Assembly: GCF_042652345.1 (NCBI RefSeq)
Contig: NZ_JBHSJJ010000029.1
Coordinates: 1 to 22,816, forward strand
Length of the DNA: 22,816 nucleotides
Direction: 5' to 3'
Source of the DNA: Negadavirga shengliensis
Lineage (GTDB): Bacteria; Bacteroidota; Bacteroidia; Cytophagales; Cyclobacteriaceae
Positions 15,554-22,816 of the stretch are shown here, piece after piece (within the stretch, counting starts at the first letter, position 1; each line of letters begins with the position of its first letter). A program made the position numbers and the translations under genes. The notes under the pieces were generated by a model. It searched no databases and had not been told where the DNA came from. It worked only from the letters and a program-made list of their open reading frames with translations.

Positions 15554-16894
15554 TTATAGAGGCGGTGATATTCCTGGAACCGGAACAGGATAACAACCGT
15601 CCTCTCCCGCTACAAAGCGGGGCATCTCATTCCATTCAAACTTTTCCGGCAGTAGATGGAGTTCTGAGGCCAGGGATTCATCCCAGGATAACAGCTGGCC
15701 GCTATGGGAAGCCATTCTGCCCATGATGGTGGTCATGGTGCTTTTGGCACCCCAGTCGGTGTCATTCAAGGGTGTCCCGTTCCTGATGCATTCGAACAGA
15801 TGATCTGTCTGGAGTTGGTAAGGGTTTCCATATTTTTGCCGGTTTCTCCAAATCACATTTCCCTTATGGTCTGTAATTGAAGCGTTTTTAAAGTCAGCAA
15901 TCCCCTTTGTGCCTATGATATACGCCCCGCCTTTATTCCAGGTCCCACCGATATGCCTGATCTGGCTGTTCAGCTTGACATTGTTTTCGTATTCGTATTC
16001 AATGAAAAAATTATCAAATATATCGCCATAATCAGGACCTCTCTGGCCGGATTTTCCACCCAAACCACTTGCTTTGACAGGATAAGCATCCATTACCCAG
16101 TTCACAAGGTCTGTATTATGTATTTGAAGGCCTGCAGGTGAGCCCGCCCATAGCCAATTAAAATGCCTCCAATTCCGCATTTGAAATTCCATCTCCGTCC
16201 ATTCCGGTTGACGGGGAACAAGCTTGACCGGACCGATCATATAATAATCGGATGCCGAAATAATTTCACCGATTTCCCCATCCCTGACCCTTTTGGCCAC
16301 CTCCTGAAATTCCGGTGCATAGCGGTTCTGTAAACCAACCAGCACCTTTAGCCCTTTTTGATCGGCAATTTTTCCGACTTCCAAAACTTTTCGGATCCCG
16401 GGTGAATCAGAGGCCAAAGGTTTTTCCATAAAAACATGTTTACCGGCTTCCACGGCGGCTTCAAAATGCAAAGGCCTGAAAGCCGGGGGTGTGACCAACA
16501 AAACCACATCGGCCAATTTTATCGCTTCTTTATACCCATCAAACCCCACAAATTTGTGCTCTTCCGAAACTTTCACTTTTTCTTTCACCCCTTCTATCTG
16601 CATCAGGTTGTCATATGTCTCATCAAGTTTATCTCTGAACGCGTCCGCCATGGCCACCAACTCCACACTCCCTTCAGTTCTGAGGGCGTTGACCGCAGCA
16701 CCGGCTCCCCGGGCACCACAACCAATCAATGCGACCTTGAGGGTTTCATCCACACCATGATGAAATGAAGCCATGGATTGCAAAGGGAGGGCCGCTCCCA
16801 ACGTGGCACCTGCTATGATGGTTCCCGAATGTTTGATAAAGTCCCTGCGTGAATGCGGGCTGTTTTTCGTTTGGCCTTCAATGATCTTTTTCAT
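15554..16894 (-). CDS. Gfo/Idh/MocA family oxidoreductase with Tat signal
   Basis: A 446-residue NAD(P)-dependent sugar or inositol oxidoreductase. A twin-arginine signal is visible (SRRDFIK at 15-21, then a hydrophobic GTIIAGATLGAALPL), so the folded protein with its cofactor is probably exported. The Rossmann domain has the dinucleotide motif GCGARG (58-63) and the characteristic MEKPLA (156-161) with the catalytic Lys158. The substrate side contains HNTD (259-262), where His and Asp are in positions often catalytic in this family. The end (VPVPGISPPL) is Pro-rich. Exported members of this type in Bacteroidota sit in carbohydrate-catabolic loci, and the substrate is not evident. It is followed on the same strand, 172 bases upstream, by the SUMF1 gene, so it is probably a separate transcript. 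Confidence 0.92.
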   Translation of the reverse strand: MKKIIEGQTKNSPHSRRDFIKHSGTIIAGATLGAALPLQSMASFHHGVDETLKVALIGCGARGAGAAVNALRTEGSVELVAMADAFRDKLDETYDNLMQIEGVKEKVKVSEEHKFVGFDGYKEAIKLADVVLLVTPPAFRPLHFEAAVEAGKHVFMEKPLASDSPGIRKVLEVGKIADQKGLKVLVGLQNRYAPEFQEVAKRVRDGEIGEIISASDYYMIGPVKLVPRQPEWTEMEFQMRNWRHFNWLWAGSPAGLQIHNTDLVNWVMDAYPVKASGLGGKSGQRGPDYGDIFDNFFIEYEYENNVKLNSQIRHIGGTWNKGGAYIIGTKGIADFKNASITDHKGNVIWRNRQKYGNPYQLQTDHLFECIRNGTPLNDTDWGAKSTMTTIMGRMASHSGQLLSWDESLASELHLLPEKFEWNEMPRFVAGEDGCYPVPVPGISPPL

Positions 16895-17066
16895 ATTTAT
16901 TGTCGGTTTCTCCTATTGATCTGATTATCTTTTAATTACAATGCCGAGTTTGGAAAATAAAAATAAAACTAAAAAAAGAAAGCCGTATAGCAATCTGCTA
17001 AAAAATAACCGGAAACTATTCACAATCATGTAGCTCACCTGTTGGATGCCATAATATGACCTGCGA

Positions 17067-18089
17067 TTAAAAATCTTTAATGGCTTCATAAAAATAAGCT
17101 TCAATTTCTTCCCTTGATGGATTTTTCAAAGGCCGGACTATCCTAAATCCTACATGGGAGGCATCTGTCAGCCACCAGTCGCTCTTTGGTATTTGCGGAT
17201 CCCTTTGCTTCCAGCTTTCATCAGATTTAGCTCTGGCAGCCGAGCGCAGCGCTTCCGGATCATCATCCCAGCTTCCGCCCCTCACCACATGGGGATAGGT
17301 TTGGGTGGTTTCGGCCCACCTTTGGCCACCTTTTTCTTTATGACGATAATAATCAGCATGGTATTGATCCATTACCCACTCTGCCACATTGCCGTGCATA
17401 TCATGAAGTCCCCAAGGGTTAGGTTTTTTTGTCCCCACTTGCTGGTATTGATTTTTGCTGTTTTTAAAATACCAAGCATATTCGTCTAACCGGGCCACAT
17501 CATCTCCAAAATGGTAAGCAGACTGGCTCCCGGCCCTGCAGGCATATTCCCATTCTTCTTCAGTGGGCAGGCGATAAAAATCCCCGGTCTTTGCCGTCAG
17601 CCACCTGCAATAAGCCAAAGCTGCATAGTGGGTCATATTGACTGCCGGATAACCCTTTTTCCCCATCCCAAAGCTCATGTCCACAAAAGGTGGAGTGGGT
17701 CGCGACACGCCATCCACTTGGTTATTTTCCAATATATCGTAGTTCAGTTTTTCGGCTATCTGTTTTTCCATCCGGGGATCCACAAACAATTCAAACTCAT
17801 CCCAGGTAACCTCATGCTTCCCCATCCAAAAAGCCGGGATCTGAACACTATGGGCGGGGAATTCATCAGCATTTCTGCCGGCTTCCGACTCCGGGCTTCC
17901 CATCATGAATTCCCCTTTAGGAATGGCTATCATTTCAAATTCCACCTCAGATCCTGGGATCGCCTGCTTGTAATTTTCAAAATTTCCTGAGGTTATCAGC
18001 ATACTGTAGTCAAAGGAACAGAAAATAAAAGTAACCAAGACCAGAGGAAGAAGGGTTTCATAAATCTTTCTTATATTTTGTCTTTCCAT
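17067..18089 (-). CDS. SUMF1/FGE-fold protein lacking the catalytic cysteines
   Basis: A 340-residue protein of the formylglycine-generating-enzyme-sulfatase fold. A hydrophobic N-terminal segment (about 13-25) predicts export or membrane anchoring. The fold markers are strong: IPKGEFMMGSPESE (56-69), WMGKHEVTWDEFE (88-100), YRLPTEEEWEYACRAG (172-187), WGLHDMHGNVAEWVMD (226-241), VVRGGSWDDD (268-277) and HVGFRIVRP at about 312-320. In true FGE enzymes the copper-binding cysteine pair follows RGGSW/Y (a C-x4-C spacing). Here the corresponding positions are Asp276 and Leu281, and the only cysteines are at 24, 161 and 184. It is therefore unlikely to make formylglycine and may be a binding, structural or non-FGE enzyme, as many Bacteroidota members are. 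It is divergent from the amidohydrolase gene. Confidence 0.9.
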   Translation of the reverse strand: MERQNIRKIYETLLPLVLVTFIFCSFDYSMLITSGNFENYKQAIPGSEVEFEMIAIPKGEFMMGSPESEAGRNADEFPAHSVQIPAFWMGKHEVTWDEFELFVDPRMEKQIAEKLNYDILENNQVDGVSRPTPPFVDMSFGMGKKGYPAVNMTHYAALAYCRWLTAKTGDFYRLPTEEEWEYACRAGSQSAYHFGDDVARLDEYAWYFKNSKNQYQQVGTKKPNPWGLHDMHGNVAEWVMDQYHADYYRHKEKGGQRWAETTQTYPHVVRGGSWDDDPEALRSAARAKSDESWKQRDPQIPKSDWWLTDASHVGFRIVRPLKNPSREEIEAYFYEAIKDF

Positions 18090-18194
18090 AGAGAGTAAGG
18101 TTTGGCCACCGGCAAATTATTATCCCAGCACAGCCTATATCGTAGGTATTGATATCGAAATATATAATTTTATTACAATAAGAAGCCAATAACG

Positions 18195-19226
18195 ATGATA
18201 ATATCTAACCGTGAAAACTATTTTATAGAAGAATATGAAGAATTGGAAAAATATGACATGCACATGCATTACAATATTTCCAACAGTTTTTTCCTTAAAG
18301 CATCAATCGCCGAAAATTTTAAGCTACTCAGTATCAATGTCGATGTGGGTGACGCATTCCCCTCCTTGGAAAATCAAAGGGATATGGTAATCGGGCTCAT
18401 GAATGATATCCCGGAAACTTTGTTCTTTTCCACCAGTTTCAGCATGCAGGGCCACCGGAAGTCAGGTTGGACAGACAGGGTCATCGACTATATCAGGGAT
18501 TCAAAGGAAAAAGGAGCGGTGGCAGTGAAGGTTTGGAAAAATATCGGCATGGATTGCAGGGATGAAAAAGGGAGGTTTATGATGATCGATGACCCATTAT
18601 TTGATCCCATTATGGAATGCATCATTCAGCTGGACCTTCCCCTGATCGGCCATATCGGAGAACCAAAAAACTGCTGGTTGCCACTGGAGGAAATGACGGT
18701 TTCCGGGGATTATGAATATTTTAAAGCGCATCCGGAATTTCACATGCACCTGCATCCGGAATTTCCAACCTATGAGGAGCTTATCGCGTCCCGGGACAGG
18801 CTGCTGGAGAAATTTCCTTCACTCCGGTTTATCGGCGCACACTTGGGAAGCATGGAGTGGAGCGTGGACGAAATTGCCAAACGACTGGATAAGTACCCCC
18901 ACATGGCGGTGGATCTGGCAGAAAGGATCTCTCATCTACAGCTGCAGGCGGCCAGGGACTGGAAGAAAGTCAGGGACTTCATCTGCAAATACCAGGACCG
19001 CATCATATATGGAACCGACATGGTCATTGAACAGGACCTGGGCGAAAACAAGATGCTGGAAAAGGCCAGAGAAATCCGGTCCCGGCATTGGAAATTTTTT
19101 GTATCGGATGAAAAGATGTCCTCTCCAAAAATCGACATGCCATTCCAGGGTCTCCAGTTACCGAAGGGTGTGGTGAATAAAATATACTGGGACAATGCCA
19201 AGCGATGGTACCCAGACATCCGATGA
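18195..19226 (+). CDS. Amidohydrolase-2 family metal-dependent hydrolase
   Basis: A 343-residue cytoplasmic TIM-barrel hydrolase or decarboxylase-like protein of the amidohydrolase superfamily, with no signal peptide. Predicted metal-site residues are visible in order: D21-M-H23-M-H25 after the first strand, K112 in VKVWKN, H153 in LIGHIGEP, H216 in GAHLGSME, and D275 in YGTDMV. An added His cluster, HMHLH, lies at 183-187. Likely substrates are lactones or carboxylic acids, but none can be named. The start ATG 18195 lies 105 bases from the divergent SUMF1 gene. The 3' end is only 15 bases from the convergent DUF5107 gene, with no terminator between them. Confidence 0.88.
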   Translation: MIISNRENYFIEEYEELEKYDMHMHYNISNSFFLKASIAENFKLLSINVDVGDAFPSLENQRDMVIGLMNDIPETLFFSTSFSMQGHRKSGWTDRVIDYIRDSKEKGAVAVKVWKNIGMDCRDEKGRFMMIDDPLFDPIMECIIQLDLPLIGHIGEPKNCWLPLEEMTVSGDYEYFKAHPEFHMHLHPEFPTYEELIASRDRLLEKFPSLRFIGAHLGSMEWSVDEIAKRLDKYPHMAVDLAERISHLQLQAARDWKKVRDFICKYQDRIIYGTDMVIEQDLGENKMLEKAREIRSRHWKFFVSDEKMSSPKIDMPFQGLQLPKGVVNKIYWDNAKRWYPDIR

Positions 19227-19241
19227 TTAACCTGCAATCCC

Positions 19242-22200
19242 TTATTTATCAGAGGCCATAATGATTCTTTCCAGCAATAAATAGGCTCTGCTTTGATTGT
19301 TCAATTCATCCAAATTGACCGCCTTGTCTTTTCCAGATAGGGCTCCGATCAACTTAACGGACCGCTCATCTCCCCTTTCCTGAATTTGGGACCACAATGC
19401 CTCCGCTTTATCCTTCTGCCCTGTGTTATCCATGGCTTTCAGCACCAATGCCAAATGGAGTTGTACATTTCTCCTTCCCTCTACCTGCGTTTCCTCAAAA
19501 AGGTTATTCATGGCCGATTCATAGCCCTTTTTATCGCCCGAGAACTTCGAAATCAGGCCCAGCAGATAGGTCTGTAACGTTTCCCGGGTATTGAAAGGTT
19601 TTCCGACGCCGAGGTTTTCCGGCCACTCCAAAGACTTGACAACTTTTTCCCTGGCGGATTCCAACCTGCCAGCTTCCATATCGTCCAAAGCTGCATGTAA
19701 ATATACATGTTCAAAAATGGCCCGGCCCTCGCCAGCCCCCTCATAAGGCAGCACGTGGATGGCGTCCAATACTTTCATGGCCAATTCATATTTGCCGTTA
19801 TGGGATAAAGCCCTGGCATAGTCCATTTCTATCACATAGTTCCCTCCAAATTTTTGGACCGCTTCACCCAAGAGGGCTAGCTGATCCCCAAACTGTCTTT
19901 TGTTTTCATAATACTGGCCCAAAAAATGCCATGTTCTCCACTGCGACTTATCCATTTCCAGGGCTTTCTGAAAATCAGCAAGGGGTTCATAACCATCCGT
20001 ATCTTTTAACAACAAGGCCCTATTTAGATAGAACAACGCTTCTTCGGGCTGGTCCTGGATGGACAATAACAGATCATTTGCTTCGCTGGATTCCCCCAAA
20101 GTGGACAGGTTCAAAGCCAGGTAATATTTAAGCTTCCAGTTGTCCCTTAACCCATTGGCCCATTTCAGCATTTCCATGGTCTCCTTTCTGAAGGGAAAAA
20201 CAAAATCGATGGGCTCGCCAAGCATTTTAGCGAGGTATACATCCTGCTGTTCCTTATCCAAATACGCCAACCAAAGGTCCGAAAGCGGATGTTCGGGGCC
20301 TGCCTTTAATGCCTTGACGGCCTCCCCTGCTCTCCCATATTTTAGATAAAGTGAAGCCAGCTCAAGAAATGTCTGGTAGGGAAACTCATTGTTTATCCCG
20401 GATCTAAAATCCTCCAGGCTGTGGATGTCCGGATCAAGAAGATGCAACTCAAACCGCGCAAAATGATTCAGAGGATCAATGTCTTTGATTTTTTCATACG
20501 CCTCCAAGGCCACCATTTTTTTATTCGTTAACCGGCCAATCAATCCTAATACCTGATAAGCCATGATGTTGTTCACATTGAATTCCAATGCTTTTTTGGC
20601 ATAATCCCTGGCCTTCCACAGATCTTCCATCACCAGATAAGTCTCTGCCATGGCGGTATATGCGGAAGACCTGAATTCCATGGATCTTGCGGCCCATCCG
20701 AAAGCTTCCAATGCATCAATATGTTGTCCCAATGCCCTGTAAATTGCCCCTGCTACAAAATTGGCCTGCGGATCATAAAAATCATTGGATAAGGCCAGGT
20801 TGATGTTTTCCAAAGCTTCCTGATGCTTGCCGAACCGGTACAACATCTCTGCATAATCCACACGGGCCCTTTGGTGGGCTGGGTCTGTTTCAAGGCATGC
20901 TTCATATTTTGTTTGGGCAAGCGCAAAATGCCTGCTGTAGTAACTTTGGCGGGCATCATAGTAAAGTTGCTCTACTTTGGAAAAGTCATAAGCCGAACTT
21001 CTGTCGTAAGGCCGGCTCAATAGGTTGGGGTCTTCCTTTTTCCATTGATAAGTGGGACAACCGTTGATCAGCACTTCCAATTCCTTTAATTCGCCCTTTA
21101 GTGGGGCGGTATGGGAAAACACATCCATGGGGTTCAGGTCAACATCTAAATCGGCCTGATCTGTATTGTTTATCCTGATGACCATGGAGCCCTTTATAGG
21201 CTGGAAAGGATTAAAGTTTAAGGTCAACTGCCCTGTTGCCTCCTTGATAAAAAAACTTCCTTTTTCAGACGCGGAGCTTATCCCGCCTATATCTTTTACC
21301 GGGAACCAATAATCGGTCCATCGGTCCACTGTATACGGCTGAAAACCGACTTTGGTCAATGGGGTCGGGTACCTGGAAGGCTGGAACTGATTCATGAGCC
21401 TGCCTGCCTGAAATTCTATATATTGTCCGCTTTTGTCAGTAAGCAGGTCCTCCCATATGCCCCCAGACCTTGAAAGCGCCCATATCCACAGCTTTTTCCC
21501 AGGCATATCATCAAAAGCCGCAAAATGACCAAAGCCAATCCCGGTATCATGAAAGTATCCTCCGAAGTAATTTTCAAAGGAGCCTGCCATATGATGGGAT
21601 TTACTCCCTCCAAAGGCATTGTTTTTATATCTGGAAATTTCATTTCCCGCTTCATCCACAGGCCAACTTAAAGGCTGACCGCTATGTTGCAGGGCGATAT
21701 TTCCCGGGTAAAAAAATTCAAGGTCATCTCCGGTATGGGCTGCCGCAGTCATCCAATTGTAATAAGGTTGACGGGCCATTTCGGGATTATACCACAGGCC
21801 TTCAGTTTCGAAATACGCCCGGTCCTTGAGAAGATTGATCTTTACCCGCCATTGGGTGCGGGACGGCAGGTCCATGGTTCCAACCACGCAGGTCACGCTT
21901 CCATCCTCATTTTCATAGAACACGTAATCCACAGGAGTGGCTGTGGCGGGAGAATGCCCGATAATCCCAAAATTAAACTCAATTCCCCCGGAGGTCCAAG
22001 GGCCCCGCATGGCAATATTGCGGAATTTTACCACCTCATTTTGATAAATAAAATCCTCTCCCGTAGACTTTTCCACCGCCCCCCATACCCTACCGCCCAC
22101 TTCGGGAAGAACGGTAACCTCCAAAAAGTCATTTTCAAGGGTAATCACTTTCCAAACCCTGTCCTCGGGCTTTGTGCTGTAACCTTCAAACCTGAAATAA

Positions 22201-22415
22201 GGATACATGTCTGTTTTATATACCAAGGAAGGCACAGGGCTTGGATCTGAGAAGGGATAAGTAACAAATGTTTTATTTTCGATGGAGACATTGGCTTTTT
22301 GAGAAATAGCCGTTTCCGATATTAATAATATACCAAGTAGCAAAACATAATATTTCAGGCTGGACGGTTTTATAATGGCAATGCCCATTTTCGGATGATT
22401 TAGTATGAAAAACAA
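19242..22415 (-). CDS. Exported DUF5107 and TPR-repeat protein
   Basis: A 1057-residue protein. A signal peptide-like N terminus is seen (KYYVLLLGILLISETAISQ), with cleavage probably near AIS-Q. ATG 22415 gives ten extra residues, and an in-frame ATG at 22388 begins directly before the signal peptide and may be the real start. The N-terminal half (about 45-460) matches DUF5107, an all-beta galactose-mutarotase-like domain that binds sugars, recognisable by LPEVGGRVWGAVEKSTGEDF and GGIEFNFGIIGHSP. The C-terminal half (about 480-950) is a superhelix of TPR repeats (e.g. RVDYAEMLYRFGKHQEALE, KARDYAKKALEFN). It is probably periplasmic or surface-located and may bind or process a carbohydrate, with the TPR part scaffolding partners. 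Such fusions are seen in Bacteroidota and planctomycetes, and the exact function is unknown. Confidence 0.82.
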   Translation of the reverse strand: MFFILNHPKMGIAIIKPSSLKYYVLLLGILLISETAISQKANVSIENKTFVTYPFSDPSPVPSLVYKTDMYPYFRFEGYSTKPEDRVWKVITLENDFLEVTVLPEVGGRVWGAVEKSTGEDFIYQNEVVKFRNIAMRGPWTSGGIEFNFGIIGHSPATATPVDYVFYENEDGSVTCVVGTMDLPSRTQWRVKINLLKDRAYFETEGLWYNPEMARQPYYNWMTAAAHTGDDLEFFYPGNIALQHSGQPLSWPVDEAGNEISRYKNNAFGGSKSHHMAGSFENYFGGYFHDTGIGFGHFAAFDDMPGKKLWIWALSRSGGIWEDLLTDKSGQYIEFQAGRLMNQFQPSRYPTPLTKVGFQPYTVDRWTDYWFPVKDIGGISSASEKGSFFIKEATGQLTLNFNPFQPIKGSMVIRINNTDQADLDVDLNPMDVFSHTAPLKGELKELEVLINGCPTYQWKKEDPNLLSRPYDRSSAYDFSKVEQLYYDARQSYYSRHFALAQTKYEACLETDPAHQRARVDYAEMLYRFGKHQEALENINLALSNDFYDPQANFVAGAIYRALGQHIDALEAFGWAARSMEFRSSAYTAMAETYLVMEDLWKARDYAKKALEFNVNNIMAYQVLGLIGRLTNKKMVALEAYEKIKDIDPLNHFARFELHLLDPDIHSLEDFRSGINNEFPYQTFLELASLYLKYGRAGEAVKALKAGPEHPLSDLWLAYLDKEQQDVYLAKMLGEPIDFVFPFRKETMEMLKWANGLRDNWKLKYYLALNLSTLGESSEANDLLLSIQDQPEEALFYLNRALLLKDTDGYEPLADFQKALEMDKSQWRTWHFLGQYYENKRQFGDQLALLGEAVQKFGGNYVIEMDYARALSHNGKYELAMKVLDAIHVLPYEGAGEGRAIFEHVYLHAALDDMEAGRLESAREKVVKSLEWPENLGVGKPFNTRETLQTYLLGLISKFSGDKKGYESAMNNLFEETQVEGRRNVQLHLALVLKAMDNTGQKDKAEALWSQIQERGDERSVKLIGALSGKDKAVNLDELNNQSRAYLLLERIIMASDK

Positions 22416-22511
22416 TTAAACAAGCCAATATAATCAAAAACAAAATACCGATGTTATACCTTTTTATAGGATGCGGAAGGAATGCTTAAAAAAATCTCCC
22501 ATTGGAATATT
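22416..22511. other. Upstream region of the DUF5107 gene
   Basis: An AT-rich stretch before the leftward DUF5107 gene. It should hold that gene's promoter, but I find only a near match to the -7 consensus (GTATTTTG, minus strand) and no convincing -33 box. Confidence 0.3.
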
Positions 22512-22816
22512 CAGGGAACAGGGAATGGGGAACGGGGAACCGGACAAAAACTCCCGTGCACTTTTCTTTCCTGTCCGTTATCCACCGAATGTTCAAGGAA
22601 TCAGGGAACGGGGAAGCGGAGGAAGGCCTCCCGTTTGTTTTTCACTGTTCAGCGTTCACGGAGTGTTCATGAAACCGGGAACAGGGAACGGGGAACAGAA
22701 CAGGACAGGACAAAAACTTCCATGCACCTTCCTTCCTAGCCGCTATCCACCGAATGTTCAGGAACCCGGGAACGGGGAAGCGGCCAAAAACTCCCGTGCA
22801 CTTTTCATTCCTGTCC
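22512..22816. repeat. Imperfect tandem repeat array, 76-84 bp units
   Basis: A core GGGAACGGGGAA recurs at 22528, 22604, 22684 and 22768, giving spacings of 76, 80 and 84 bases. Longer shared blocks accompany it: aaaaactcccgtgcacttttc follows cores 1 and 4 (with a diverged copy, aaaaacttccatgcacct, after core 3), and atccaccgaatgttca recurs before cores 2 and 4. The second unit is the most diverged. In unit 1 CGGACA (22541-22546) and TGTCCG (22572-22577) could pair. The array runs off the right edge. A plus-strand frame through it reads as Gly-Thr-Asn-Arg low-complexity sequence and is not a gene. Confidence 0.85.

Noticed and set aside
17067..18089. Annotation as a functional sulfatase-activating formylglycine enzyme
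   Set aside because: The required cysteine pair after RGGSW is missing, and no sulfatase is encoded nearby.
22482..22739. 85-codon plus-strand frame in the right-end repeats
   Set aside because: Its Gly-Thr-Asn-Arg low-complexity translation is produced by the gggaacggggaa repeats.
22512..22816. CRISPR array
   Set aside because: Repeat units are 76-84 bp, imperfect and contiguous, with no constant 25-40 bp repeat separated by unique spacers, and no cas genes are present.

Overview
The window looks like a chromosome segment of a Bacteroidota bacterium, most likely a Cytophagales/Cyclobacteriaceae-type member. The evidence is a SusC/SusD pair, Bacteroidota -7 promoter elements (TAnnTTTG), a SusD lipoprotein signal, a ribosomal protein S16 with a long Ala/Glu-rich tail, and few Shine-Dalgarno sites. 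The genus is inference.

Region 1 (1 to about 4380) is clearly AT-richer than the rest. It starts with the last codons of an IS66-like transposase. Next comes a leftward set: a small membrane-anchored protein of unknown function (terminator at 215-252), a small signal-anchor protein with its own promoter, and a compact unit of K+/H+ antiporter, universal stress protein and small multi-pass membrane protein. The antiporter has a good promoter (4172-4205). This AT-rich block ends next to tRNA-Arg(CCT) (4566-4637, minus strand), whose 3' end faces it. That arrangement is typical of accessory DNA beside a tRNA gene, but no duplicated att site was found.

Region 2 (4758-7139) is the conserved housekeeping operon rpsP-rimM-trmD-rplS. 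It has a strong promoter, a small leader hairpin and a UUCG-tetraloop terminator.

Region 3 (7140-12242) is a SusC/SusD outer-membrane uptake pair with no glycoside hydrolase, sulfatase or regulator beside it. A long perfect hairpin separates it from the convergent uup-like ABC-F ATPase gene (12264-14153).

Region 4 (14482-22415) holds single metabolic genes: an LLM flavin-dependent oxidoreductase, a Tat-exported Gfo/Idh/MocA oxidoreductase, a SUMF1/FGE-fold protein lacking the catalytic cysteines, a metal-dependent amidohydrolase-2 protein, and a 1057-residue exported DUF5107 plus TPR protein. The last four probably handle a sugar or sugar-like substrate, but the substrate cannot be read from the sequence.

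The right end (22512-22816) is a non-coding array of imperfect 76-84 bp repeats built around a gggaacggggaa core, and it runs off the window. I see no CRISPR array, phage or defence system. The observations most worth checking are two start codons placed exactly five bases after a -7 element (possible leaderless mRNAs), the cysteine-less SUMF1 protein with its neighbours, and the repeat array.
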